Positions 44,001-53,179 of a stretch of DNA of 64,000 bases are shown one piece after another (the stretch's first letter is position 1; each line of letters begins with the position of its first letter). A model generated the notes under the pieces. It had not been told where the DNA came from and did no database searches. It saw only the letters and a list, made by a program, of their open reading frames with translations. A program made the position numbers and the translations under genes. Source of the stretch: Neokomagataea anthophila (GTDB lineage: Bacteria; Pseudomonadota; Alphaproteobacteria; Acetobacterales; Acetobacteraceae); contig NZ_JAGRQH010000007.1 in NCBI RefSeq assembly GCF_018122595.1, positions 44,024-108,023 on the forward strand. The letters run 5' to 3'.

Positions 44001-44229
44001 CAAGGCTGCCATCGAAGCTGGGTTCGGCCGTATCCGCCCCGTCCTCATGACCGCACTGGCCATGATCGTGGGTATGATCCCAATGGCAACATCCAACTCC
44101 ACCAACGCACCACTCGGACGTGCCGTGATCGGCGGCCTCATTGTCGCTACGATCTCAACACTTCTCTTCGTACCGTGCGTTTACGCTATCCTCCACAATC
44201 GCTCATCGCGTCAGAAGGAAACCGTCTGA
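41065..44229 (+). CDS. RND-family efflux permease
   Basis: The product is 1054 aa. RND layout: TM1 near residues 12-28, a periplasmic porter loop, TM2-6, a cytoplasmic link, then the repeat. The proton-relay pair is seen in TM4 as LAVGILVDDATVMIENID. The second half has IIITALPGALGGIAWALFLT and MTALAMIVGMIPMA. A His-rich stretch, VHHAHGHDAH, lies near residue 495-504 in the link between halves. It uses strongly C-ending codons, unlike the phage genes to the left. It is the first gene of a three-gene efflux operon and pumps unknown substrates by proton antiport. Confidence 0.94.
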   Translation: MNAIVVTALRRPLTFVVLSILIVMFGVMSIFKTPTDVFPNIKVPVVAVVWTYPGLLPQQFAGRITYNFELSVTTTVQGIEHMESDSYYGRSIVRIYFQPGTEVGTAEAEVTAIAQTILLGLPPKVPAPMIMALNPSQVPVIALQVTSQKQTPSDLFKLGVISIRPLLATVPGAVVAHPNGGMDSFVMIALNQDQLRAHHLSAADVQQAMRDQNIVLPAGDQKIDQTDWMVQTNATPETMDDIANIPVKRVGNAVIYVRDVAEVYRGGHPQTNLVLVKGRQGVEMITQKSGSASTLDVVAATKALLPRLRAILPPDVHVSILSDASVLVKDQIHDVVQEMVTAALLTGIVVLLFLGSWRSTVIIATSIPLAILCSIIALGWAGESINVMTLGGLALAVGILVDDATVMIENIDTHLEMGKDLELAIIDAANQIVIPTFVSTTCICIVWLPLFELDGVAGYLFMPMAKAIIFAMIASFILSRTLVPTMAKYLLAGQVHHAHGHDAHPPAPKTFFGRFQQGFERRFTAFRNGYNDVLTRCVARRKAFVSIFLICSLASFTLYAFAGRDFFPEVKSGALQMHMRAPLGTRIEVAGRIAALVDDRIHQDLPGKVENIISNCGLPEGPHNQAFMPTPSVGTQDCDLTIALKDPESPVWDYRKLLRKDLSARFPGTVFTFQPADLTTQILNFGSPAPIDIQIAGPSISDNYNYARHIIGQLRHVPGAADVTIQQTMATPTLMVNGNRTFSQATGITENDLATNELLTLSGSGVVDPQFWLDPEDNVTFPLNVYTSQDQLTHLTDLLTIPVDKGDGDPNDKTQLLGALADVVATGTPGEVSHFNSMSEIDIYVSAEGTDLGSVLNGVNDVLSHDKHNVPRSSDVTVHGQATTMHGAYTQLVEGLLVSIVLIYLLIVVNFQSWLDPFIIITALPGALGGIAWALFLTGTRLSVPALTGAIMCMGTATANSILVVSFARERIEIHGDALKAAIEAGFGRIRPVLMTALAMIVGMIPMATSNSTNAPLGRAVIGGLIVATISTLLFVPCVYAILHNRSSRQKETV

Positions 44230-45410
44230 TGGCCACTTCTCCTAAACTCGTCGCCGTCGCGGGTGGCTGCCTCCTTGCGCTCTACGCCGGCTATCTCGTC
44301 GTTGATAAAGTTCACGCTTCTTCCGCCCTCGCGGAAGAAACGAACGCCAACGCTATCCCGAACGTATCGGTCATCGCCCCGCAAAAATCACCGAGCAAAG
44401 TCGCCCTGACCCTGCCCGGCACGATCGATGCTTGGTACCAAGCGCCGATCTACGCACAAGTCTCTGGCTACGTGAAAATGTGGTACAAAGATTACGGCGC
44501 ACACGTAAAAGCGGGTGACGTCCTCGCAGAAATCAATGCCCCAGCGCTTGATGCTCAATACGCACAAGCCAAGGCCGATCTCGCATCCGTCATGGCAAAA
44601 TACAAACTCGCCACTGTGACCGCAGAACGCTGGCGCGCCATGGGCCAGTCAGAGGCCGTCTCCGGACAATCCGTTTCCGTTTCTAACGCAAACGAACAAT
44701 CCGCACGCGCTGAGTTCGATGCCGCCCAACGCAACGTGGACCATTTTGAAGCCCTTGAGCGCTTCAAAACCATCGTCGCTCCTTATGACGGCGTCGTCAC
44801 CGCCCGTAACGTCAGCGTCGGTGACTACGTCAATAGCGGCGGCGGTAGCGTCGATTCTGCCGGTGGCGCATCAGAACTCTTCACCGTGGCCGACACACAC
44901 CGCCTGCGTATGTTCGTCTCCGTCCCTGAAGTCTTCTCTTACGTCTTACAGCCAGACCTAACGGCAGAAGTAACCGTCCCACAATATCCAGACCGTAAGT
45001 TCACAGCCCAATTCCTCACCACCTCACAAGGCTTCGACCCCAACACCCGCACGGCCATCACCGAATTCACGATGGAAAACAGCAAACAAGAGCTGTGGCC
45101 CGGTACCTTTGCCTCCGTTGCACTCAAAGCTAATAATGAGCACTCACAACTCTACGAACTCCCTTCTTCTTCTCTCGTCTTTGAAGAAAAAGGCATGACC
45201 GTCGCCACGGTCGACGCAAACAGTCACGTCCATTACAAAAAAGTTGTCGTCGGCCGCATGGCCGATAGCTCAACCGAGATCCAAGCTGGCATCGACGGTC
45301 ATGACCGCGTCATCGACAACCCACCCGCTGACCTGCTCGAAGGTGATCAAGTCCACATCGTAACCCCACAACGTGGCTACAACGAATCTGGCTTCGGAAA
45401 ATCAGAATGA
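44229..45410 (+). CDS. RND efflux periplasmic adaptor (membrane fusion protein)
   Basis: The product is 393 aa from the ATG at 44229, which shares a base with the permease stop (TGATG). It has an N-terminal membrane anchor (LVAVAGGCLLALYAGYLVV), YAQVSGYVKMWYKDYGAHVK (lipoyl half 1), a short helical hairpin of about 90 residues, and IVAPYDGVVTARNVSVGDYV (half 2), then the beta-barrel and membrane-proximal domains. It links permease and outer-membrane factor. The hairpin is shorter than in the EmrA-like protein. Codon use is like its neighbours in this operon. Confidence 0.93.
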   Translation: MATSPKLVAVAGGCLLALYAGYLVVDKVHASSALAEETNANAIPNVSVIAPQKSPSKVALTLPGTIDAWYQAPIYAQVSGYVKMWYKDYGAHVKAGDVLAEINAPALDAQYAQAKADLASVMAKYKLATVTAERWRAMGQSEAVSGQSVSVSNANEQSARAEFDAAQRNVDHFEALERFKTIVAPYDGVVTARNVSVGDYVNSGGGSVDSAGGASELFTVADTHRLRMFVSVPEVFSYVLQPDLTAEVTVPQYPDRKFTAQFLTTSQGFDPNTRTAITEFTMENSKQELWPGTFASVALKANNEHSQLYELPSSSLVFEEKGMTVATVDANSHVHYKKVVVGRMADSSTEIQAGIDGHDRVIDNPPADLLEGDQVHIVTPQRGYNESGFGKSE

Positions 45411-47032
45411 CCCTGCGCCGCCTCAAAAGCCTTAGCCTCGCTGGCGGAACAGCCCTGTCTCTCTTGGGTTTGTCCGCCTGCGACCTCGCCCCAACCTACA
45501 CTCCCCCAACCTTCGTCGTGCCAGAGTCCTGGCACGGCCAAGGCGCCTTCGGCATCGCCACCCCGGCTGACAATACTTTGCCAACCGACTGGTGGACCAT
45601 GCTCGATGATCCGCTTCTCAACACGCTTGAAACCCGCGCAAGCACCGAGAATGCTGACCTGCAAGCCGCCGCCGAGCGCTTCACACAGGCCCGCTCTCTC
45701 GTCGTAGAAGCCCGCTCAGAGTTGCTCCCACATCTCGGCCTAAACGCTGGTGCCTCGGATAATAAACAAGCGGCAGACCGCCTATTCCGTAACGGTGCCA
45801 CCCTGACGCAAACACAAGAAATCTACCAAGGCCTCGCCTCATGGGAGCCTGATTTCTGGTCCGCAATCCGCAATCACGTACGCGCTGAAAAACAACAAGC
45901 CCAAGAACGCGCAGCCGATTACGCCATGGCCCGCCTCAGCCTCCAAGCTGAGCTCGCTCGTGATTATATCGAACTACGCGGCTACGACGCACAAATCGCG
46001 ATCTACTCACAATCCATCGCATATTACCAACGCGCCATGCAGATCACCGAGACGCAGCTAAAATTCAAAGCCGCCCCTCGCCTTGATCTCGCCCGTGCAC
46101 AAGCACAGCTTTATACATCTCAAGCCGCCAAGCTTGATGTGGAAGCCGCACGTCAGGTCACAGAACACGCTATCGCCGTTCTGACCAATACCTCCCCGTC
46201 CAGCTTCCATATTCCACAAATTGACAAGCTGAGCTTCCACCAACCTAAAATCCCATCAGGCATTCCATCTGAGTTGCTCCAACGCCGCCCAGATATCGCC
46301 TCCGCCGAGCGGGAAATGGCACAAGCTAACCGTGAAATTGGCATCGCGCGTGCAGCATTCTACCCGCATATTGCGTTCAACTTCGGCGGCGGCTTTGAGT
46401 CAAACGGGTTTGACCTCGCAAACCTCGCAAACTCACTCTGGACCTACGGCGCCAGCTTTGACATGCCCTTATTCGATGGCGGCCTACGCCGCGCTGAACT
46501 TCAGCGCACATGGTCGGCCTATCGTGAAACACGCGATGAGTACCGCAGCACGGTCCTCGCAGCCTTCCGTGAAGTGGAAGACGGCCTCTCCCGGACAGAG
46601 CGTCTAAACCTCGAAAACAAAGCGCTCGAACAAGCGGTCGCCGCTAACCTACAAACACAGGGTATGACCATGACCCTGTATCAAGGTGGCGTCGGCACGT
46701 ATCTGGAAGCCATCTTCAGTCAAGAAAACACACTTGAGAGCCGCATCCACCAAGTCGAAATCGCAACACGCCTCTATCAGGCCGATATTGACTTGATCCG
46801 CAGCCTCGGTGGCGGCTGGAACGTCAAACTCCTGCCAACCATGGACCAAACGCTCTCCATCACCCCCTTCCAATATGATGGCCTGCGTAACCCCGCTCCA
46901 GTTGGAGGCGTCACCGCTTCTCCACACCCAGAGCAATTTGAAAACCTAGCGGCCCCTGCGCCCTCTACACCGGGCAAGGGCACCGGAACCTCACTTGCTC
47001 CCCTGCCAACGGGCGCACTCACCAACCATTAA
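45407..47032 (+). CDS. NodT-family RND outer-membrane efflux lipoprotein
   Basis: The product is 541 aa. The start overlaps the adaptor stop (ATGA). The lipoprotein signal ends in SLLGLSACDLAPTYTPP, with the lipobox Cys near residue 25. The OEP repeats include PTDWWTMLDDPLLNTLETRA, SELLQRRPDIASAEREMAQA and YQGGVGTYLEAIFSQENTL. The C-terminal 60 residues after VKLLPTMDQ are Pro- and Ala-rich and extra to the core. This is a second, separate NodT-type factor in the window. Confidence 0.93.
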   Translation: MTLRRLKSLSLAGGTALSLLGLSACDLAPTYTPPTFVVPESWHGQGAFGIATPADNTLPTDWWTMLDDPLLNTLETRASTENADLQAAAERFTQARSLVVEARSELLPHLGLNAGASDNKQAADRLFRNGATLTQTQEIYQGLASWEPDFWSAIRNHVRAEKQQAQERAADYAMARLSLQAELARDYIELRGYDAQIAIYSQSIAYYQRAMQITETQLKFKAAPRLDLARAQAQLYTSQAAKLDVEAARQVTEHAIAVLTNTSPSSFHIPQIDKLSFHQPKIPSGIPSELLQRRPDIASAEREMAQANREIGIARAAFYPHIAFNFGGGFESNGFDLANLANSLWTYGASFDMPLFDGGLRRAELQRTWSAYRETRDEYRSTVLAAFREVEDGLSRTERLNLENKALEQAVAANLQTQGMTMTLYQGGVGTYLEAIFSQENTLESRIHQVEIATRLYQADIDLIRSLGGGWNVKLLPTMDQTLSITPFQYDGLRNPAPVGGVTASPHPEQFENLAAPAPSTPGKGTGTSLAPLPTGALTNH

Positions 47033-47041
47033 TCACTCTCC

Positions 47042-47076
47042 CTTAAGGCCGGGTCTTCCCGGCCTTAAGTCTTTCT
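47042..47076 (+). terminator. Terminator of the RND operon
   Basis: CTTAAGGCCGGG and CCCGGCCTTAAG form a perfect 12-base stem with a TCTT loop, followed by TCTTTCT, 10 bases after the outer-membrane factor stop. Confidence 0.88.
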
Positions 47077-47158
47077 ATGAGCCGGAGAGGCCTCTCCCAT
47101 ATTTCTTATCTTCCCCTATAATGCCCCACCGTACACTCTCCCTAGAGGCATTCAGTTG

Positions 47159-47584
47159 ATGGGCTACCGAGACATTGCGCCCCATGTCGGGTTTTATGAA
47201 GAAGACGTCACCATCACCTATATTCTTTCCACCGGGGCCGGTGGACAAAACGTCAACAAAGTCGCATCAGCCGCCCAATTGCGCTTCAACGTCCTCACAG
47301 CCTCAACCCTGCCAGACCGCGTAAAACTCAAACTCCTACAAATCGCAGGAAGCCGAGGCACACAAAACGGGGAAATTGTGTTAACAGGACGCAAATTTCG
47401 TACCCAACTTCGCAACCGCGAAGACGTTCTCGAACGCCTGTCAGACATGATCCGTGAAGCCGCTCAACGCAAAGCTTTCCGCGTCCCAACCCGCCCCGGA
47501 AAAGCCGCCAAACAAAGAAGGCTAGACGGTAAATCCCGCCGCGCCGACGTTAAAAAAAATCGTCGCGTGCGTTTAGACGACTAA
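47159..47584 (+). CDS. arfB: Peptidyl-tRNA hydrolase ArfB (YaeJ-type ribosome rescue factor)
   Basis: The product is 141 aa from the ATG at 47159 (a TTG sits just before it). It has the GGQ motif in STGAGGQNVNKVASAAQLRF, the RF1/2-like hydrolase core, and a basic C-terminal tail, KAAKQRRLDGKSRRADVKKN, that enters the empty mRNA channel of stalled ribosomes. It frees peptides on non-stop complexes without using a stop codon. It stands alone between two terminators. Confidence 0.94.
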   Translation: MGYRDIAPHVGFYEEDVTITYILSTGAGGQNVNKVASAAQLRFNVLTASTLPDRVKLKLLQIAGSRGTQNGEIVLTGRKFRTQLRNREDVLERLSDMIREAAQRKAFRVPTRPGKAAKQRRLDGKSRRADVKKNRRVRLDD

Positions 47585-47665
47585 AGAAACATTTCATTCG
47601 TTCTATCAAAGACGAACCCAAAAACTCTTCCCCATCAAGCACACCATGCCGATTGAAAGGCCCAT

Positions 47666-47697
47666 AAAAAAAAGCCCCGCACAAACCTGTACGGGGC
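47666..47697 (-). terminator. Terminator of dnaB
   Basis: On the minus strand GCCCCG and CGGGGC close a hairpin extended by TACA/TGTG, followed by eight T. It lies 26 bases after the dnaB stop. Confidence 0.82.
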
Positions 47698-47722
47698 CCA
47701 CACACATCACATTTTCAGCACA

Positions 47723-49243
47723 TCACTCATGGATCAAATCCAAATCACCAAAGCGCGTAAATTCACCTTCAAAGTATAGCTGCACCGTACCCGTCGGGCC
47801 ATGACGCTGCTTCTCAAGGATCAACTCAGCCTTATTATGAACAAGCGCCATTTTACGCTGCCACTCTTCCGTCGCCACTTGGAATTTATCATTGCTGTCA
47901 TAAGCACTATCCTTCGGCATACGCTGCTGAAGATAATACTCATCACGATACACAAACATCACCGCATCAGCATCCTGCTCGATCGAGCCTGATTCACGCA
48001 AATCGGACAGCATCGGCCGCTTATCCTCACGTGATTCTACCTGACGAGACAGCTGAGACAATGCAATCACCGGCACCGATAATTCCTTCGCAATGGCTTT
48101 CAAACCCTGCGTAATCATCGAAATTTCCAACACACGGCTTTCCGGCCGCGTCCCGATCGCCGGGCGCATCAACTGCAAATAATCCACTACTACTAGGCTC
48201 AAACCCTGCGTACGCGCCAAACGGCGGCACCGCGTACGCATAGCAGACAGCGAAATGGCAGGCGTATCATCAATATAAAGCGGTAAGGATTGAAGCTCGC
48301 GTGACACCCGCACAAAACGATCGAACTCTTTCTGCCCGATATCGCCACGACGAATTTTTTCACCCGACACTTCAGCTTCACTGGACAAAATACGCGTCGC
48401 CAACTGCTCTGCCGACATTTCCAATGAGAAAATTGCGACAGAACCCTTAGGCTTCGTATTTCCCTCCTCAGCATCCCGCATCAACGCACGTGCAGCCGAG
48501 AACGCAACCTTCGTCGCCAAAGCCGTCTTACCCATCGCAGGACGACCCGCAAGAATAATCAAATCGGAAGGATGCAAACCACCCGTCCGCTTATCCAAAT
48601 CACGCAAACCCGACGTCAGGCCAACAACATCACCCGTCCGCTGAAAGGCTTCTTCCGCGATCTTAACAGCCGTCGTTAATGCACCGCCGAAAGAAACAAA
48701 CCCACCATCTTGGCCGCGTTCTGTCGCCAAGCTGAACAGCGCTTCTTCTGAGGCCGAAATCTGATCCGCACCATCCAAATCCGGGCGCGCACCATACGCA
48801 TTGTTCACGGTGGTCTCGCCAATTTCAATCAGCTGACGCCGTATCCACGCATCATGAATAACACGGCCATAATCACCCGCATTCACAATGCCCACCATCG
48901 CCGTGAGCAGCTTCGCCAAATAAGCTGGCCCACCCGCAGCTTCCAACACCCCCGTATGCTCAAACTCAGCACGCATGGTTACCGGATCTGCTAATTGTCC
49001 ACGCTCAATACGCCGCGCAATCGCTTCATAAATGCGGCCATTCACCGCATCCGCAAAATGCCCCGGCTCCAAAAAGTCCGAAACCCGCTCATACGCTTTA
49101 TTATTGGTCAGAATCGCACCCAGCAAAGCATGTTCTGCCTGCATGCTGGACGGAAGCGCACGCCGTAAAAGAGCTGTCAGCCCACCTTCTGATGTATCTT
49201 GCCCAGCAGCCACCACATTCGCTTCACTCATACGCCCTGACAC
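47723..49243 (-). CDS. dnaB: Replicative DNA helicase DnaB
   Basis: The product is 506 aa. The N-terminal DnaG-interacting domain starts near SSMQAEHALLGAILTNNKAY. The RecA-like motor has Walker A LAGRPAMGKTALATKVAF, SLEMSAEQLATRILS, Walker B LVVVDYLQLMRP and IALSQLSRQVESREDKRPML. The C-terminus reads RHGPTGTVQLYFEGEFTRFG. No intein interrupts it. It unwinds the lagging strand template at the fork as a hexamer. It is 95 bases after the folC stop and probably has its own promoter. Confidence 0.97.
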   Translation of the reverse strand: MSGRMSEANVVAAGQDTSEGGLTALLRRALPSSMQAEHALLGAILTNNKAYERVSDFLEPGHFADAVNGRIYEAIARRIERGQLADPVTMRAEFEHTGVLEAAGGPAYLAKLLTAMVGIVNAGDYGRVIHDAWIRRQLIEIGETTVNNAYGARPDLDGADQISASEEALFSLATERGQDGGFVSFGGALTTAVKIAEEAFQRTGDVVGLTSGLRDLDKRTGGLHPSDLIILAGRPAMGKTALATKVAFSAARALMRDAEEGNTKPKGSVAIFSLEMSAEQLATRILSSEAEVSGEKIRRGDIGQKEFDRFVRVSRELQSLPLYIDDTPAISLSAMRTRCRRLARTQGLSLVVVDYLQLMRPAIGTRPESRVLEISMITQGLKAIAKELSVPVIALSQLSRQVESREDKRPMLSDLRESGSIEQDADAVMFVYRDEYYLQQRMPKDSAYDSNDKFQVATEEWQRKMALVHNKAELILEKQRHGPTGTVQLYFEGEFTRFGDLDLIHE

Positions 49244-49338
49244 CCACTCACCACAAAAGACATATCAAACATCAACACGTAGCCACGCCCTCCGTTACGA
49301 ACGCAGCAAGAGAAGCAGAGCATGGCCTTTAGCCACCC

Positions 49339-50682
49339 TTATTGGGCAACCCAACCATCTTGTTGCAAAACCACACCTGCCAAATACAAACTACCACAGA
49401 CCAACACCCGTGCTGGTGGCACAACGCGCCCAACATTCTCAGCCTGAGCCTGCTCAGACAGTGCTAACAGCGCTTCACGCACCGTAGGTCCAGCCTTCGC
49501 ACGCCCACCAGATGCTGCAATAACCTCATCGACAGAGGTCGCCATATGCTGGCCCGGCTCAGAGACAGCCCACACACTCGTCGCAGACTCTAAAAGTGGC
49601 TCCAAAAAACCACCCACATCCTTGCTTTGCTTTACACCCGCAATCACATGGATCGGCTGATCGTTCCATCCCGTCATCACGCGCGCCAACGCAGCACCTG
49701 CACCGGGATTATGCCCACCATCTAAAATAAGCTCCCACCCCTCAGGCAAAAGCTGAGCGAGTGTCCCATGCAAAGACTGCAAGCGCGCAGGCCATACCGC
49801 CTTCGCAATCCCCGCATAAGCAGCTTCCGGTACAGCCAGACCAGAGTGACGCAACGCCGCAATAGCCCCCGCAGAGTTTAATGCCTGATGCGTCCCCAAC
49901 AGCCCCGGACGCGGTAAGGGCAATACACCTAACGCATCCCGGTACACCAAACCATCAACCGTGTCCGAAACCGTAATATCCTGCCCGACAACATAAAGCG
50001 GAGCATTCATCGCCACCGCCTTCTCACGAATAACAGCCAGTGCTTCCGGCTGCTGAGGTGCCGTCACCACAGGAACACCCTGCTTAATGATTCCAGCTTT
50101 TTCAGCTGCAATCGCCTCCAACGTATCGCCCAAAAATGCCTGATGATCCAAACTGATCGGCGTAATCACACACATATGTGGTGACGGAATCACGTTAGAC
50201 GCATCTAAACGCCCACCAAGCCCGACTTCCAGCACGACTAAATCTGCCGGATTCCGGGAAAACAACAAGAAACCAGCAGCTGTCAGAACCTCAAAAACTG
50301 TAATCGGCGCGCCGTCATTCACACGCTCGACTTCTTCAAGGACCTCAACCAGCGCATCTTCCGTCACCAAACGACCAGCCACGCGGAACCGCTCGGTCAC
50401 ATCGACCAAGTGCGGACTGGTCATGACATGCACGCGCCACCCGGCTTCTTCAGCAATAGCCCGCAGATTAGCGCACGTACTGCCTTTACCGTTCGTACCT
50501 GCCACATGCACCACAGGCGGGAGATGCCGTTCAGGATTACCTAAACGTGCCAACAACGCCTCCAAACGTCCCAAAGACAGGTCAATCAACTTTGGGTACA
50601 GCGCTTGAAGCCGCGCCAACACAGCACCAGGGCGCCCACGATACTCACTTGCCAGCACCGCCGGCGCTCCCTCACCCGCCAT
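49339..50682 (-). CDS. folC: Bifunctional folylpolyglutamate synthase / dihydrofolate synthase
   Basis: The product is 447 aa. Mur-ligase-type P-loop HVAGTNGKGSTCANLRAIAE near residue 60, VITPISLDHQAFLGDTLEAI with the conserved H-x-x-x-L-G, the carbamylated-Lys loop EKAGIIKQGVPVV, and LILDGGHNPGAGAALARVM in the C-terminal domain. It adds Glu to dihydropteroate and then to folates. It is 6 bases after accD, a conserved pairing, and complements folD in the same window. Confidence 0.95.
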   Translation of the reverse strand: MAGEGAPAVLASEYRGRPGAVLARLQALYPKLIDLSLGRLEALLARLGNPERHLPPVVHVAGTNGKGSTCANLRAIAEEAGWRVHVMTSPHLVDVTERFRVAGRLVTEDALVEVLEEVERVNDGAPITVFEVLTAAGFLLFSRNPADLVVLEVGLGGRLDASNVIPSPHMCVITPISLDHQAFLGDTLEAIAAEKAGIIKQGVPVVTAPQQPEALAVIREKAVAMNAPLYVVGQDITVSDTVDGLVYRDALGVLPLPRPGLLGTHQALNSAGAIAALRHSGLAVPEAAYAGIAKAVWPARLQSLHGTLAQLLPEGWELILDGGHNPGAGAALARVMTGWNDQPIHVIAGVKQSKDVGGFLEPLLESATSVWAVSEPGQHMATSVDEVIAASGGRAKAGPTVREALLALSEQAQAENVGRVVPPARVLVCGSLYLAGVVLQQDGWVAQ

Positions 50683-50688
50683 AATGTT

Positions 50689-51561
50689 TTACTCAGCTGC
50701 TTCAGAAACAGGGGCAGGCTGCTTGGTCAGCATCCCAATCAAACGCCCAAGCAAAGCCGTCAACTCAGAGCGCTTCTCCACAATATCAACCATACCGTGC
50801 TCACGCAGATATTCAGAACGCTGGAAGCCTTCTGGCAGCTTCTCGCGCACTGTATCCTGAATCACTCGCGGCCCCGCAAACGCGATGAGCGCATTCGGCT
50901 CAGCAACATGTACATCACCCAACATCGCAAACGATGCCGATACACCACCCGTCGTCGGATTCGTGAACACCACGATATAAGGCAGACCGGCTTCACGCAG
51001 CATCTGCACACCAATCGTCGTGCGCGGCATCTGCATCAAGCTCACAGCGCCTTCCTGCATACGCGCACCACCTGATGCCGTGTACACAATCAACGGTGCC
51101 TTTTGCAGCACCGCCAAACGACAGGCCGCCACAAAGGCTTCACCCAATGCCGCACCCATCGTACCCAACAAAAACTCAGGTGCCATTACGGCCACCACCG
51201 CGTCCTGCCCCTGAACCTTGCCATGCGCTACCAACAAGGCTTCATCTAGTTGAGACTTGTTACGCGCATCCTTCAAGCGGTCCGTATACCGCTTAGAATC
51301 ACGGAAATTCAGCGGATCAACCGGTACTTTCGGCACGTCAATGCAGGTATATTCCCCACCATCAAACGTCCATGCCATACGCTCACGCGCCGTCGCACGC
51401 ATATGATGCCCACAATGCGGACACACTTTCTGCGCGCGCTCCAGCTCTTTCACTAGGACCATCTGCGAACAGGAATCACAATTTGCCCACAGGTTATCCG
51501 GAACTTCACGTTGTAAAAGGCCACGCAGTTTCGGGCGTACGTACTCAGTTAACCAGCTCAT
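50689..51561 (-). CDS. accD: Acetyl-CoA carboxylase carboxyltransferase beta subunit
   Basis: The product is 290 aa. The N-terminal Cys4 zinc ribbon is CDSCSQMV and CPHCGHH near residues 28-53. The carboxyltransferase core has PLIVYTASGGARMQEGAVSL, TNPTTGGVSASFAMLGDVHV and AFAGPRVIQDTVREKLPEGF. It works with AccA to carboxylate acetyl-CoA for fatty acid synthesis. The trpB-trpA-accD-folC order is conserved, though here a rightward gene separates trpA from accD. Confidence 0.96.
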   Translation of the reverse strand: MSWLTEYVRPKLRGLLQREVPDNLWANCDSCSQMVLVKELERAQKVCPHCGHHMRATARERMAWTFDGGEYTCIDVPKVPVDPLNFRDSKRYTDRLKDARNKSQLDEALLVAHGKVQGQDAVVAVMAPEFLLGTMGAALGEAFVAACRLAVLQKAPLIVYTASGGARMQEGAVSLMQMPRTTIGVQMLREAGLPYIVVFTNPTTGGVSASFAMLGDVHVAEPNALIAFAGPRVIQDTVREKLPEGFQRSEYLREHGMVDIVEKRSELTALLGRLIGMLTKQPAPVSEAAE

Positions 51562-51800
51562 AGTGCCTCGTCACTCTCTCCCCACCTACTTTAGATAACA
51601 ACCAAGCGGGGTTTTAAAAATCGGGACCACCAACCGGGCCCCTCGGTCTTGTTATGCGCGTTCTACCCCTCACGCACCATTTACGCCAGCCTCCTGACGC
51701 AAAGCCAAAGAAACTTCCCGCAGACAAAGAAGCTTACAAACAAACGGTAATAAATACGCTAAGGTTTATCGTATCCCTGCTCCAACCGCACAGATTGCCA

Positions 51801-52355
51801 ATGCCGCTCTCACGAATCCAACTCCTAAAATCCGGGGCACCACTACATGGCAGCTTCCGAATTGGTCTCTTTTTACTCTTATTATGTGCAATCAACACGC
51901 TAACCGTTTTACTAACGGACCCAACCAATAACATAATTTTAGCCGCCACTTTGCTTTTACGTGGCAGCATACAAATTGCCTTCGGACACAAACACCGAAC
52001 ATTATCCTATTCTACCAGTTGGCTTACCAATCTCTCCGCAACCTTTTACTTAACCGCAGGCGCCGCACTCATTGATGAACCAGATGGCGGCTCTCCCCTC
52101 CTCACATTCATTCTTCTCACCTGCTTGGCCTTTGCGGGACTAGCCCGCATGTTCTGGGCCTGCACACATCGTTATGTGCGCAATTGGGGGGTCATCGTTG
52201 GTAGCGGTTGCTTCACATCCCTAACAGGGGTCCTACTTTATCTCAGCTTGCCGTGGCCAACATCATGGCTGCTCGGAGTTCTCCTCGCGCTCGAACTCCT
52301 AGTCGCAGGCACAGCCTCTCTGATCCTCGCCTTCACAACACGATTCGTCGATTAA
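51801..52355 (+). CDS. HdeD/DUF308-like membrane protein
   Basis: From the ATG at 51801 the product is 184 aa; the frame is open from an ATG at 51654 (233 aa). There are about six membrane segments, such as FRIGLFLLLLCAINTLTVLL, LLTFILLTCLAFAGLARMFW and LLGVLLALELLVAGTASLIL. The LLRGSIQIAFG and GLARMFWA spacing resembles HdeD-type proteins, which act in acid stress in enterobacteria. It is rightward, with its stop overlapping the trpA stop in TTAA, and breaks the trpA-accD pair. Function unproven. Confidence 0.65.
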   Translation: MPLSRIQLLKSGAPLHGSFRIGLFLLLLCAINTLTVLLTDPTNNIILAATLLLRGSIQIAFGHKHRTLSYSTSWLTNLSATFYLTAGAALIDEPDGGSPLLTFILLTCLAFAGLARMFWACTHRYVRNWGVIVGSGCFTSLTGVLLYLSLPWPTSWLLGVLLALELLVAGTASLILAFTTRFVD

Positions 52356-53179
52356 GCAGCACTCTCACCGCCGCGCACAGCCTGCGCCAACTCTTTAATC
52401 TGCTGCGTGACCGCAGGGACAGTGTTCTCCGTTGCTCGCCCATCCACTAATGTAGACGCCAACGTCCGAATAAGCGTAGAAGCCACGACTGCCGCATCCC
52501 CAATCTGGGACGCCACACGCGCCTGCTCCGGTGTTGAAATACCAAAACCAATCGCTACCGGGACCGATGTGACGGCTTTCACCTTCGGTACCGCATGAGC
52601 CAATTGCTCAGCAGACGCACTGGCAGTACCGGTAATTCCGGTAATGCTCACATAATAAACAAAGCCCCGCGCCTCACGCAAAACATGCACCAAACGGTCA
52701 TGAGACGTATTCGGTGCAACCAACGCGATAATATCCAAGCCATACGCTTCCGCATGAGGCCGCAACCACACAGCTTCTTCCGTCGGCATATCCACCAAAA
52801 TAATACCATCAACACCAGCTTGCGTGGCATCACGGCAAAACGCTTCCGCACCATATGTATGAATAGGATTCAAATACCCCATCAATACAATTGGCGTTTC
52901 CTGATCCCCCTCACGGAAGCGCTTAATCATCTCAAGCACACCCGCCAGTGTTGACCCCGCCTTCAAACCACGCTGCGCGGCTAACTGAATCGTCGGACCA
53001 TCCGCTGATGGATCAGAAAACGGAATCCCAACCTCAATAATATCCGCACCCGCACCCGGCATCGCCTTCAACAACGCCAAAGACGTCTCTAAGTCCGGAT
53101 CATAAGCCTGCAAATAAGGAATAAGCGCCCCGCGCCCTTCCGCCTTCAGTGCCTCAAAACGCGCTTGAATACGGCTCAC
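52352..53179 (-). CDS. trpA: Tryptophan synthase alpha chain
   Basis: The product is 275 aa. TIM-barrel motifs: [40 protein letters not shown] with the catalytic Glu, [14 protein letters not shown] with the catalytic Asp, [14 protein letters not shown] and [13 protein letters not shown]. It cleaves indole-glycerol phosphate and passes indole to TrpB. Its start overlaps the trpB stop by ATGA. Confidence 0.97.
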   Translation of the reverse strand: MSRIQARFEALKAEGRGALIPYLQAYDPDLETSLALLKAMPGAGADIIEVGIPFSDPSADGPTIQLAAQRGLKAGSTLAGVLEMIKRFREGDQETPIVLMGYLNPIHTYGAEAFCRDATQAGVDGIILVDMPTEEAVWLRPHAEAYGLDIIALVAPNTSHDRLVHVLREARGFVYYVSITGITGTASASAEQLAHAVPKVKAVTSVPVAIGFGISTPEQARVASQIGDAAVVASTLIRTLASTLVDGRATENTVPAVTQQIKELAQAVRGGESAA

